Assembly (NCBI RefSeq): GCF_042662685.1
Contig: NZ_JBHSYO010000003.1
Coordinates: forward strand, 372,001 to 436,000
Reading direction: 5' to 3'
Length of the DNA: 64,000 bases
DNA from: Pseudobowmanella zhangzhouensis
GTDB lineage: Bacteria > Pseudomonadota > Gammaproteobacteria > Enterobacterales > Alteromonadaceae
A program made the translations under genes and the position numbers. The notes under the pieces were generated by a model. It saw nothing but the letters and a program-made list of their open reading frames with translations. It was not told the DNA's origin and did no database searches. The stretch's first letter is position 1. Every line of letters starts with the position of its first letter. This document shows, piece after piece, positions 1-8,515 of the stretch.

Positions 1-93
1 ACCGTTAAAAAACCATCCTGTTACGCGGCAGGATTTTGTATCCTGTGGCCATTCTCACGCGTATTTCGCATTTTCTATCGACCAGTTTACCTT

Positions 94-1701
94 ATGACTC
101 AGTCAATTGAACATCGTTGTGATGTTTTGATTATTGGCAGCGGCGCTGCCGGTTTAAGTATGGCCTTGCAATTAGCCGACCACTGTCAGGTCATTGTGCT
201 CAGTAAAGGGCCAATCGCAGAAGGTTCCACCTATTATGCTCAGGGTGGAATCGCGGCGGTATTTGATGAAGACGACAGCATTGACGCCCATGTGGCTGAT
301 ACATTGGATGCCGGTGCCGGTTTGTGTGAAGAGGCGGCGGTAAGGTTTACTGCCTCGCGGGCGAAACAGGCGATGGAATGGCTGATTCAGTTTGGCGTGC
401 CGTTTGATCAGGAAAAAGGCCCAAAGGGTCAAACCCGTTATCATCTGACCCGTGAAGGGGGGCATAGTCACAGGCGGATTTTGCATGCCGCCGATGCCAC
501 TGGTAAAGCGGTGCAAACCACTCTGGTAGATGCGGTCCGCGCACATCCGAATATCCATATTTTTGAACGTTACAATGCCATCGACCTGATTCGCAGTAAG
601 CAGCAGCGCCAGCGTTTGGTTGGCGCCTATGTGTGGAATCGTAACCGCGAACATGTTGAAACCATACGCGCTCGCTTTTTGGCATTGGCGACCGGCGGCG
701 CCAGCAAGGTGTACCAATATACCTCGAATCCGGATGTCGCCAGTGGTGATGGCATCGCGATGGCCTGGCGCGCTGGATGTGACGTCGCCAATATGGAATT
801 CAATCAGTTCCATCCAACCTGCCTGTACCACCCGGAAGCACGAAACTTTCTGATCACTGAGGCACTGCGGGGTGAAGGTGCACTGCTGAAACGCCCGGAT
901 GGTAGTCGTTTTATGCCTGCCTTCGATGAGCGGGCTGAACTGGCACCACGGGACATCGTTGCCCGTGCAATCGACTATGAGATGAAACGCCTCGGTGCGG
1001 ACTGCATGTACCTGGATATATCGCACAAGCCGGCCGACTTTATCGTCAAACATTTTCCAACGATTTACCGCAAGTGTCGCTCGTTGGGTATCGATATTAC
1101 CCGTCAGCCTATTCCGGTCGTACCCGCTGCGCATTACAGCTGCGGTGGGGTTGTTACCGACCTGAATGCCAAAACTACGTTGGAAAATTTATACGCGGTA
1201 GGTGAAGTGGCCTATACCGGCTTGCATGGTGCCAATCGCATGGCAAGTAATAGTTTGCTGGAATGCGTCGTGTTTGCCCATGCTGGTGCAGCGCATATCA
1301 TCTCGCGTCTCAATGAGTTTGAGTCTGAAGAAAAGGTCGCCCCATGGGATGAATCTCAGGTCACCAACTCCGATGAAGAAGTCGTTATTCAGCACAACTG
1401 GCATGAGCTTAGATTGTTTATGTGGGACTATGTAGGGATAGTGCGTACTAACAAACGTTTGGAGCGTGCGTTACGCAGGATCGAACTTTTGCAGCAGGAA
1501 ATTCACGAATATTACAGTCACTTCCGCGTTAGCAATAACTTATTGGAATTACGTAATTTAGTGCAGGTCGCTGAATTAATTGTGCGCTGTGCGATTACTC
1601 GAAAGGAATCGCGGGGGCTCCATTACAATCTGGACTTTCCTGAGCCATCTGCGCCCAGTGGACCGACTGTACTGACACCGGATCCGGTAACTGATCACTG
1701 A
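94..1701 (+). CDS. nadB: L-aspartate oxidase NadB
   Basis: Flavoenzyme that oxidises L-aspartate to iminoaspartate, the first step of de novo NAD synthesis, in the cytosol. The 535-residue length fits the family. The N-terminal FAD-binding motif GSGAAGLS is near residue 16. The substrate/FAD region includes HPTCLYHPEARNFLITEALR (about 247-266), and the late motif GLHGANRMASNSLLE is typical of NadB in the succinate dehydrogenase flavoprotein superfamily. The helical C-terminal domain is present. The start ATG is the first in frame. The 3' end overlaps the convergent MaoC-like gene by about 107 bp. Confidence 0.97.
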   Translation: MTQSIEHRCDVLIIGSGAAGLSMALQLADHCQVIVLSKGPIAEGSTYYAQGGIAAVFDEDDSIDAHVADTLDAGAGLCEEAAVRFTASRAKQAMEWLIQFGVPFDQEKGPKGQTRYHLTREGGHSHRRILHAADATGKAVQTTLVDAVRAHPNIHIFERYNAIDLIRSKQQRQRLVGAYVWNRNREHVETIRARFLALATGGASKVYQYTSNPDVASGDGIAMAWRAGCDVANMEFNQFHPTCLYHPEARNFLITEALRGEGALLKRPDGSRFMPAFDERAELAPRDIVARAIDYEMKRLGADCMYLDISHKPADFIVKHFPTIYRKCRSLGIDITRQPIPVVPAAHYSCGGVVTDLNAKTTLENLYAVGEVAYTGLHGANRMASNSLLECVVFAHAGAAHIISRLNEFESEEKVAPWDESQVTNSDEEVVIQHNWHELRLFMWDYVGIVRTNKRLERALRRIELLQQEIHEYYSHFRVSNNLLELRNLVQVAELIVRCAITRKESRGLHYNLDFPEPSAPSGPTVLTPDPVTDH

Positions 1702-2539
1702 TCTCACCTAACAAATGGACGGTTTCCTGGCTGCCTGTCAGGCTAAACTGTCCACCATTTTCTTGTCCTTGCCAGTTGATATTGACGCTGGCAGGCAAGC
1801 TGACCGGCTTTTTAAAATCGACCCGACAATGAAAACGGCTTAATTCCCGTTGCTCCGCCACCGCCGCCAGGCAACGCGCCTTACTCCACATACCATGCAT
1901 AATCTGACGATTAAAACCGAACAACCGCGCGGTAACAGGCCACAAATGGATCGGATTGTAGTCACCGGATACTTTGGCATAGCGACGGCCAAGATCATCA
2001 CCAAGGGTGAGCGGCTGTTGCACGGGATCGTGTAACTGCAATGACAACCCCTGCCAACTAGCCTTCTGGTTATGCTCAGCACGAGACAAACTGGTTGCTG
2101 TGCTACGCCAAACCAATTCGCCTTCACTCAAGGCTTCGGTGCATAAATCAAATACCCAGCCGCGTTTGTGTGGGCGCAGATTGGTCAGATAATTAATCAC
2201 ACGGAGATCTTCGTGAGCGGCAATAGCACGCCATTGGGTCACCTGATTTGACAGGTGTACCAATCCCAATACACGCATGGAAAAGTCATCATGCCCCAGC
2301 AGAAAAAGCTGCATAGGCAAGCTGTATACCTGCAAAAAAAGCGGCGGTAATGTTGAGCTGGCAGGCAATCCTACCAGTCGCTGGTAGCGCGAGAGCTGTT
2401 GTTCATCAACTGCTATATGTTGGTCAAACACCGCGATCCTGGGCAACGAAGGTTGGCTGCTTGGGCGTTTACTCAGCACCCGCTGAATTACACGCGCTGT
2501 GCCGGGCCTGAAGTTATCTGTCCATATAACCGGGATCAT
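1595..2539 (-). CDS. MaoC-like dehydratase-domain protein
   Basis: 314 residues. The C-terminal half carries the hot-dog hydratase signature of MaoC-like enoyl-CoA hydratases: a conserved Asp-Tyr-Asn-Pro-Ile-His segment (SGDYNPIHLWP) followed by MHGMWSKARCL. The N-terminal half resembles a degenerate second hot-dog domain. The likely role is hydration of an acyl-CoA or acyl-ACP double bond, with the substrate unknown. It is the last gene of a minus-strand group (sdhE, ygfX, this gene), with 7 bp between it and ygfX. Its 3' end runs antisense into nadB for about 107 bp, unusually long for two conserved genes. Family call is good; specific function is open. Confidence 0.82.
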   Translation of the reverse strand: MIPVIWTDNFRPGTARVIQRVLSKRPSSQPSLPRIAVFDQHIAVDEQQLSRYQRLVGLPASSTLPPLFLQVYSLPMQLFLLGHDDFSMRVLGLVHLSNQVTQWRAIAAHEDLRVINYLTNLRPHKRGWVFDLCTEALSEGELVWRSTATSLSRAEHNQKASWQGLSLQLHDPVQQPLTLGDDLGRRYAKVSGDYNPIHLWPVTARLFGFNRQIMHGMWSKARCLAAVAEQRELSRFHCRVDFKKPVSLPASVNINWQGQENGGQFSLTGSQETVHLLGEISDQLPDPVSVQSVHWAQMAQESPDCNGAPAIPFE

Positions 2540-2546
2540 AATGACC

Positions 2547-2966
2547 TTATCGTTGCAGTCGTAAGATTAAACGACTGACACGTCGAAAATTCGTATCGTC
2601 CAGCGCATCCCTGAAGATCCAAAATCGCTGTTTTTCCAAACCAATCTTTGCCTGGAGTTGTATAAACAGTAACACAGGCAAACAACGGGAGTTAGCCGTT
2701 AACTGATAATTTTGCTGATTATCCGTCCAAAGCCATTGACCACTATCATCCACAATAGCGACTCGGGTCGATTGTTTAATGGCGACGCGACGGAGTGTGA
2801 CGGTCCATGCCAATAGAATCAAAAAGATTTGCAACCAGACCTGCTGTGGCCAATACACCGGCCATCCGGCGATGACGAACGTTACCAGCAACGCCATCAC
2901 GCCCAACAGCCATTTGGCCTGACGCGACGGCCTAATCTCAATCCTAAACTTTGACCCGGTTGACAA
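2547..2966 (-). CDS. ygfX: YgfX (CptA) family membrane protein
   Basis: 139-residue inner-membrane protein with two hydrophobic segments (about 19-34 and 43-57) and the family C-terminal signature RFWIFRDALDDTNFRRVSR. In E. coli YgfX is coupled with SdhE (CptB) and linked to flavinylation, and in one model to a toxin-antitoxin-like effect on cell division. It overlaps the upstream sdhE gene by about 23 bp, the canonical arrangement, and this gene order supports the call. Translational coupling is inferred from the overlap. Confidence 0.9.
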   Translation of the reverse strand: MSTGSKFRIEIRPSRQAKWLLGVMALLVTFVIAGWPVYWPQQVWLQIFLILLAWTVTLRRVAIKQSTRVAIVDDSGQWLWTDNQQNYQLTANSRCLPVLLFIQLQAKIGLEKQRFWIFRDALDDTNFRRVSRLILRLQR

Positions 2967-3195
2967 TCGTACTCACCATCGCGGCCAATTCAGGATCATC
3001 GCACTGCTGATGCCCCATCACCCAGGCAAATAAATCCGGGTCATCACAGGTTAGTAGTCGTTCAAACACCTCTTGCTGGTGATCATCCAATTGACTAAAC
3101 GCTTCTTCAACAAACGGAAGAAACAATACATCCAGTTCAAGCATGCCGCGACGGCATGCCCACTTCAAACGTCGCAGGCGTTGATCGGTAAACAT
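2944..3195 (-). CDS. sdhE: FAD assembly factor SdhE
   Basis: 83-residue cytosolic protein that helps covalent flavinylation of the SdhA and FrdA subunits. The RGMLELD segment near residue 16 contains the RGxxE motif needed for function, and the length is as expected. It is the first gene of the sdhE-ygfX pair and divergent from ygfZ, with about 110 bp between them holding both promoters. This is the standard gammaproteobacterial neighbourhood. Confidence 0.95.
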   Translation of the reverse strand: MFTDQRLRRLKWACRRGMLELDVLFLPFVEEAFSQLDDHQQEVFERLLTCDDPDLFAWVMGHQQCDDPELAAMVSTIVNRVKV

Positions 3196-3307
3196 TTAAT
3201 ACAACTCTTAAAAAAATTTCAGCAGATAATAGCAGAAGCCTTGCAGGCTGTTAATTTGTCCCCATATGCTGAGCAATCTTTCGATTTATAACGCCTAAGG
3301 ACACAGC

Positions 3308-4231
3308 ATGATCGCACATGCCAGTCAAATTCCCGAAAACTTCAATGTTACTGATTGTAACCTCAGCGTTATTCGTGTCAGTGGTGACGACAGGATCACA
3401 TTCTTGCAGGGTCAATTAACGCAGGACCTCAACCGGCTTAGCGATCAGCAAGCCCTGCGCGCCTGTCACTGTGACGCCAAGGGCAAAATGTGGAGCACTA
3501 TGCTGTTAGTGTCGTGGCAAGATAGTATTTTGCTCATCATGGATATCAGTGCCGCAGAGAAATCGTTGGCAGAGCTTAAAAAATATGGGGTATTTTCCAA
3601 GGTTCAGTTCAGTACCGAACATTCACTTTCAGTAATGGGCATGGTCGGCGAAAAGCCTGCCCTTACAGGCGACATATCCCTTCCCTCAGAACCCATGGCG
3701 GTCGTAGCTAACAATCAGTCTGTGATTGTCAGGCTGGAAGGCGAATTACCGCGTTTCTTATGGATTGGCGAACAAACGTCAACCGCAGAAAACCTGCAAC
3801 CGGGCGTGCTGTGGACGCTGACAGATATCCTTGCTGGCATTGCCACAGTAACCGCTACTACCCAATCCGAGTATGTTCCACAGCAAATCAATATGCAGGC
3901 ACTAAATGCCATCAGCTTTACCAAAGGCTGTTACATGGGTCAGGAAACTGTCGCCAGAACGAAATATCTGGGGCGCAACAAGCGCGCGGCCTATCTGCTT
4001 AAATCGGATACTGCGGTTGAATTAGCCTCTGGTGCGGGGTTGGAAATACAATTGGGCGACAACTGGCGCGTTGGCGGCAGCGTCCTGAACTGTGCTACCC
4101 TTGGCGCCGAAACCTGGATTATGGCCGTATTACCTAATGACACCGAAACGGGTGCCGTATTGCGAAGTAAAGAGACACCAGACGCCACCTTTACCGTGCA
4201 GCCATTACCTTATTCCCTTGATGAACAATAG
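3308..4231 (+). CDS. ygfZ: Folate-binding tRNA-modifying protein YgfZ
   Basis: 307 residues. The diagnostic motif KGCYMGQE (K-G-C-Y-x-G-Q-E) lies about residues 207-214, with the functionally required Cys. YgfZ proteins resemble the glycine-cleavage T protein, bind tetrahydrofolate and support Fe-S enzymes such as MiaB. It is divergent from sdhE, as in E. coli, and is followed after 12 bp by slyD in the same direction, so the two probably share a transcript. Confidence 0.95.
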   Translation: MIAHASQIPENFNVTDCNLSVIRVSGDDRITFLQGQLTQDLNRLSDQQALRACHCDAKGKMWSTMLLVSWQDSILLIMDISAAEKSLAELKKYGVFSKVQFSTEHSLSVMGMVGEKPALTGDISLPSEPMAVVANNQSVIVRLEGELPRFLWIGEQTSTAENLQPGVLWTLTDILAGIATVTATTQSEYVPQQINMQALNAISFTKGCYMGQETVARTKYLGRNKRAAYLLKSDTAVELASGAGLEIQLGDNWRVGGSVLNCATLGAETWIMAVLPNDTETGAVLRSKETPDATFTVQPLPYSLDEQ

Positions 4232-4243
4232 GTCTTTCTAACG

Positions 4244-4729
4244 ATGAAAATTAGCAAAAACAGCGTGGTCACCATGCATTTTACCGTGAGCACAGCCGAA
4301 GGCGCTCAAATTGACAGTTCGCGCGATGGCGAACCTATGGTTTACCTGCATGGCACCCGTTTCCTGATTCAGGGGCTGGAAGATGCACTAGAAGGTAAAC
4401 AGGCAGGCGACAAGCTGGATGTGACTATCGAGCCAAAAGATGCCTACGGCGAGCGCAACGATAATCTGATGCAGGCCGTGCCAAAATCTATGTTCGATGG
4501 CATGGATGTCGAAGTGGGTATGCAATTCCGTGCAGGCACGGATGACGGAGAGCAAACCGTAATCGTAATTGATGTTACCGATGAAGAAGTTGTGGTGGAC
4601 GGTAACCACCCATTATCTGGCCTGACACTCAATTTCGACGTGGAAGTACTGGGCGTACGTGACGCCACCGCCGATGAAATTGCCCATGGCCACGTGCATG
4701 GACACGGTGGCTGTGGACACAACCACTAA
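4244..4729 (+). CDS. slyD: FKBP-type peptidyl-prolyl isomerase SlyD
   Basis: 161-residue cytosolic prolyl isomerase and chaperone. The FKBP fold is split by the insert-in-flap chaperone domain (about 70-125). The C-terminal tail HGHVHGHGGCGHNH is His/Cys-rich, as in SlyD, and probably binds nickel or other divalent metals. The tail is shorter than in E. coli SlyD, so this could be a paralogue of the same family. It ends at a strong intrinsic terminator at 4747-4774. Confidence 0.9.
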   Translation: MKISKNSVVTMHFTVSTAEGAQIDSSRDGEPMVYLHGTRFLIQGLEDALEGKQAGDKLDVTIEPKDAYGERNDNLMQAVPKSMFDGMDVEVGMQFRAGTDDGEQTVIVIDVTDEEVVVDGNHPLSGLTLNFDVEVLGVRDATADEIAHGHVHGHGGCGHNH

Positions 4730-4746
4730 GCCATTATTCGTTTAAT

Positions 4747-4774
4747 AAAAAAGGGCCCTGAGGGCCCTTTTTTA
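4747..4774. terminator. Intrinsic terminator after slyD
   Basis: GC-rich hairpin with arms AAGGGCCC and GGGCCCTT around a TGA loop, flanked by an A-run on the left and a T-run on the right, so it could work in both directions. Confidence 0.92.
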
Positions 4775-4884
4775 TTGGTAAAGACATCTTCGAGAGGTCT
4801 TAAATAACGGCAACCTGGCTACTGTTGATCTATACAAATATTTATTGCGTAGAGACTAGTTGTTCAGCATCTGAGGACATAACA

Positions 4885-5112
4885 ATGTCAGCAATAACGA
4901 CTTTGATTAGCTCTTTAGTCATATGTGTCATCTGCGGTTTTATTGTTTTTTTGGGCGCCGCTGACTGGCGCTATTTACTTATCGCACCACCGCTCATCAT
5001 CATATTGTTTTTAATCTTGATGAGCCGAGTGCCCAGAATCCAAAAAGGCCATCCTTTAAAACCATCACGCGACAAATATTCTAACCGGGACTGGCACCAT
5101 CATCCGCAGTAA
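4885..5112 (+). CDS. Small two-helix membrane protein, unknown
   Basis: A 75-residue product beginning MSAITTLISS. An upstream in-frame ATG at 4825 would extend it by 20 residues, but the start at 4885 has a nearby GAGGA ribosome site and begins the hydrophobic region. Two hydrophobic stretches (about 4-24 and 28-46) predict two membrane helices, followed by a basic, His-rich tail. No family is recognised. It stands alone between two terminators. Confidence 0.6.
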   Translation: MSAITTLISSLVICVICGFIVFLGAADWRYLLIAPPLIIILFLILMSRVPRIQKGHPLKPSRDKYSNRDWHHHPQ

Positions 5113-5139
5113 TTGGTTTAATAAATTCAGAAATGCGAA

Positions 5140-5162
5140 AGCCCCCTGAGTGGGTGGGGGCT
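5140..5162. terminator. Terminator between small ORF and S9 peptidase
   Basis: Hairpin with arms AGCCCCC and GGGGGCT around a 9-nt loop, placed between converging genes. The T-run is weak on both sides, so termination efficiency is uncertain. Confidence 0.65.
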
Positions 5163-5169
5163 CATCTTC

Positions 5170-7110
5170 TTATAAGTGTTGTTGAAAAAACAAAACAACG
5201 GCTTGCTGATAAATATCAGCGTTTTCCTTTTTGCGATAACCATGACCTTCGTTCAGCGCGTTCATATACCAAACCGGTTTACCATTTGCGCGTAGAGCTG
5301 CAACAATTTGCTCCGCTTCAGTCACCGGAACACGCGGATCGTTTTGGCCCTGGACGACGAACATCGGTACATTAATCTTATCCACATTATTGCTCGGGCT
5401 GATTTTCTGCAGGTGTTCATACATCGCAGGATCTCTTTCGTCGCCATATTCAACCCGACGAAGGTCACGACGATAGTCCTGTGTATTTTGCAAAAACGTC
5501 ACAAAGTTGGATATGCCAACGATATCGACGGCAGCTTTTAATCTGTCGCTGAAATGCACTGCCGAGGCCAGTACCATGTAACCACCATAGCTTCCGCCTA
5601 TCACTGCCACTCTGCTTGCATCTAAGTCCGGCTGCGCGGCAATCCAATCAAGCAAAGCGCCGACATCCTTCACCGAGTCTTCGCGATTAAAGCCGTTATC
5701 AAGATTAATGTATTCTTTACCGTAACCTGCCGAGCCACGCACATTCGGTGTAATCACCGCTGCACCCAATTTATCCATCCACAGTTGAATCGTGCTACTA
5801 AAGTTGGGACGCGCCTGACCTTCCGGCCCACCATGAATACTGATAATTACAGGTAATCGACCCGGTTTACGCGGCTTGTAGATAAATGCCGGAATTTGGC
5901 GCTTATCAAAGGATGGATAACGTATTAGCGTCGGTTCAACAAATTGTTCGGTATTCAGGCCGCCAACTTCACTGTACGTCCAGCGGACCAGATCGCCGTG
6001 TTTAGTTGCTTTGGCTTTCAGGTTAAGGACATAAGTATCACTGGGCGTTTTTGGAGTATTTAATGTCAACGCTAACTTTTTGCTGTCATCACTGAAGCTC
6101 ATACCACCAACTAATCCTACCGGGAGATTACTGACGGGCTCAAAAGTGAGGTTTTCGGTGTTGAGCAGATAAACTTTACTCATCCCTTCTTCGTTTACTG
6201 AAAAGGCGGCGCGTTTACCATCATCAGTAATAGCAAAGTCATCCACGTTCCAATTTATTTTTTCACTGATGACGGTAACTTTGCCTGTCGCAAACTCTGC
6301 ATAGGCTAACTGATTAAATTCACTAAATTGATTGGTCGTGAAAAAATAGCCTTTGTCTCCCTGGCTAAACGCCAGTGGCATATTGACGCTGCGGCTCTCA
6401 CCACCGCCCTGTAATAAAACCTTTTCTCCCCCATCCAGGTTAACCCGGTAAATTCGTGAATCCGCGGCACTGATATATTGCAGAACTAATAGAGACTGGT
6501 CATTACTGTCCCAATCTGAAGGTCCCCACCAACTTCCATCAGGTGACTCCAGTACCATCGACGCATTGGCAGCGTTAGTTGGTTCCATTATCCAAATATC
6601 ATTGGAACGGCCGTTTCTGCGGGTGGATTGAAACGCCATTTTCTTACCGCTATTGCTCCAAATAAGGGCGCCATTTCTGGACTCCCCATCGCTGAGCATT
6701 TTCGACTCTCCCGTGTTGGGATCTAATAAAAAAATCTGTGCGAACTCGCTGCCACCAGCATCCATAGTAAACGCCAGATTTTCACTATCTGGCTGTCGAG
6801 CAACACTTCCCACCGGCTCTTTAAAAAAGGTCAGTTGTTGGCGCGCTCCGCCAGGCATTACCACTTTGTGCAACTGGGCAACATCCCCAAATCGGGTACT
6901 GATGTAGATAGCCTCACCATTAGCTGAAAACGCCCGAAATGGTGCGGAACGCACATTTTGGTAGCGGTTAAGATCCTGCACGATCTGCGCGGGGATCTCC
7001 GGAATATCCTGCATCACTAGATTGCCATTATTGGCTGTTCGCTCTGTTACAGCGTTAGCGCTGAGACTACAGAGTGCGAATAATCCAATAACTAACTGTT
7101 TTAATTTCAT
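5170..7110 (-). CDS. Secreted S9 family peptidase (prolyl oligopeptidase/DPP type)
   Basis: 646 residues from the ATG at 7110, chosen because it has an AGGAAG ribosome site and starts a clear signal peptide (MKLKQLVIGLFALCSLSANA). A longer frame to 7158 is less likely. The N-terminal two thirds is a TolB/WD-like beta-propeller. The C-terminal alpha/beta hydrolase carries the Ser nucleophile in GGSYGGYM, an Asp in GQNDPRVP and a His in NEGHGY. It probably cleaves peptides in the periplasm or outside the cell. It is monocistronic and divergent from the membrane protein at 7243. Confidence 0.93.
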   Translation of the reverse strand: MKLKQLVIGLFALCSLSANAVTERTANNGNLVMQDIPEIPAQIVQDLNRYQNVRSAPFRAFSANGEAIYISTRFGDVAQLHKVVMPGGARQQLTFFKEPVGSVARQPDSENLAFTMDAGGSEFAQIFLLDPNTGESKMLSDGESRNGALIWSNSGKKMAFQSTRRNGRSNDIWIMEPTNAANASMVLESPDGSWWGPSDWDSNDQSLLVLQYISAADSRIYRVNLDGGEKVLLQGGGESRSVNMPLAFSQGDKGYFFTTNQFSEFNQLAYAEFATGKVTVISEKINWNVDDFAITDDGKRAAFSVNEEGMSKVYLLNTENLTFEPVSNLPVGLVGGMSFSDDSKKLALTLNTPKTPSDTYVLNLKAKATKHGDLVRWTYSEVGGLNTEQFVEPTLIRYPSFDKRQIPAFIYKPRKPGRLPVIISIHGGPEGQARPNFSSTIQLWMDKLGAAVITPNVRGSAGYGKEYINLDNGFNREDSVKDVGALLDWIAAQPDLDASRVAVIGGSYGGYMVLASAVHFSDRLKAAVDIVGISNFVTFLQNTQDYRRDLRRVEYGDERDPAMYEHLQKISPSNNVDKINVPMFVVQGQNDPRVPVTEAEQIVAALRANGKPVWYMNALNEGHGYRKKENADIYQQAVVLFFQQHL

Positions 7111-7242
7111 TATCACTTCCTGCATTGACTTTAAAAATCCGTAATAACCATACGCCACAAAAGCGATTCTGGTTGTTTTTTCGCCCTTCCACTGAAAAAA
7201 TAATTGTAATCAGTTATTTATCAGGTCACTCAGGGACGCAAT

Positions 7243-7911
7243 ATGCTGTTTCTCTCTGCCGATGCGGGCAACCTTTTATGGTTGTTAAATGCCATTGCTC
7301 TCATCGCACTGCTTTTTGCGCTATGGACTGCACCGTGGAAGGCGTTAATCGTAGCAAGCGCAAGGCAGCATTTATTTCTGGGCGCGATTTTTATTCTCAC
7401 TTTCCTGTGGGGCTACATTTATTTCACGTTAGACAGTCGTTTGATCTTTCACCCGCTGTTGATGACCAGTAGTGCGTTAATCCTTGGTTCATCGTTAACG
7501 CTATTTGTGGGGGCGTTGGCACTGTTATTCGCCACCCTGCTTGGTGGATTCACACCCGAGTTTTTGGGGATCAACTTTATTGTCGGCGTGATCACCCCCG
7601 TCCTTTCAACGCACGCATTGCTGAAGCTCATTACTGCGAGTCGGATTAAAAACTTGTTTCTTTATACACTCGGCGCAGGATTTGGTGGCGGCATGCTATC
7701 GATCATTGCCGTTGCCAGCTGCAGCCTGGCAATAAGCGCACTGATAGACCCATCGTTGTTTACGCTAAACTGGGAAAACGCCTCGTTATACTTTTTACTC
7801 ATGTTTCCCGAGGGGTTTATGAATGGCGCGATCGTCAGCTCATTAGCGGTAATGCGGCCAGAATTGGTACGCACCTATGATGATGATTTCTACTTGAGTC
7901 GTGACGATTAA
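7243..7911 (+). CDS. Multi-pass membrane protein, COG3235/CbiM-like
   Basis: 222 residues with six or more hydrophobic segments. The layout (WNAIAL-type start, a central GGFTPEFLGINF segment, a late FPEGFMNGA loop) resembles the uncharacterised COG3235 membrane proteins distantly related to the energy-coupling-factor permease CbiM. A transport function is inferred only from that resemblance. No ATPase or substrate-specific neighbour is present. The last 4 bp overlap the convergent ybaK gene. Confidence 0.6.
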   Translation: MLFLSADAGNLLWLLNAIALIALLFALWTAPWKALIVASARQHLFLGAIFILTFLWGYIYFTLDSRLIFHPLLMTSSALILGSSLTLFVGALALLFATLLGGFTPEFLGINFIVGVITPVLSTHALLKLITASRIKNLFLYTLGAGFGGGMLSIIAVASCSLAISALIDPSLFTLNWENASLYFLLMFPEGFMNGAIVSSLAVMRPELVRTYDDDFYLSRDD

Positions 7912-8381
7912 TTGTCACTGGCGACTGACGAAAATACCGCTCGCGTTAGCTGCAATAAATCCGACGGCACTAATGCCACCTCCAGACCACGACGGCCAGC
8001 ACTCACGTAGATTGTCGGCAACGATTCGGCACTGTCATCAAGCACAGTTGGTAATGGTTTCTTTTGCCCCAGAGGGCTCACCCCTCCCAATACATAACCA
8101 GTGCTTCGCATCACCAGGTCTTTGTCAGCCATAGTTATCCTCTTAACCTTAACTGCCTTAGCCATGGCTTTCATGCTCAGTTGTTTGGCAACGGGAACAA
8201 TTGCCACATACAGTCTGTTACTTTCATCACTGACGACTAATGTTTTAAATACCTGCGCTGCCGGTAAATTAAGTTTCTCGGCCGCTTCGAGCCCGTAGGC
8301 TGGCGCGTCAGGATCATGCTGATAGGCCAACAGGTCGAATTTAATACCGTGCTTTTCTAACAAACGAATGGCAGGTGTCAT
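7908..8381 (-). CDS. ybaK: Cys-tRNA(Pro) deacylase YbaK/EbsC
   Basis: 157-residue cytosolic trans-editing enzyme that hydrolyses Cys mischarged on tRNA(Pro). Family features are VFKTLVV followed by a conserved central lysine region, GYVLGGVSPLGQKKPLPTVLDD (seen about 94-115), and the AGRRGLEVALVPSDLL ending. Length matches E. coli YbaK. It is monocistronic. Confidence 0.95.
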   Translation of the reverse strand: MTPAIRLLEKHGIKFDLLAYQHDPDAPAYGLEAAEKLNLPAAQVFKTLVVSDESNRLYVAIVPVAKQLSMKAMAKAVKVKRITMADKDLVMRSTGYVLGGVSPLGQKKPLPTVLDDSAESLPTIYVSAGRRGLEVALVPSDLLQLTRAVFSSVASDN

Positions 8382-8474
8382 AGGTGCTGCTCAGGAAAGT
8401 TAATGTCATCCAGCCTACCATACCTGAACAGGGTTGAATGGGTCTCACAGATTAATCCAGCAGAAAAAGAGCAT

Positions 8475-8497
8475 AAAAAAACCCGCCAATGGCGGGT
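8475..8497 (-). terminator. lysS terminator
   Basis: Hairpin ACCCGCC-AAT-GGCGGGT at 8481-8497, followed on the minus strand by a run of six to seven T. It lies 18 bp past the lysS stop. Confidence 0.92.
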
Positions 8498-8515
8498 TGT
8501 GGTTTTTCACAACGT

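Noticed and set aside
172..1134. Long minus-strand frame inside nadB, and similar long frames elsewhere
   Set aside because: Antisense shadow of a well-supported gene, with no domain and no ribosome site.
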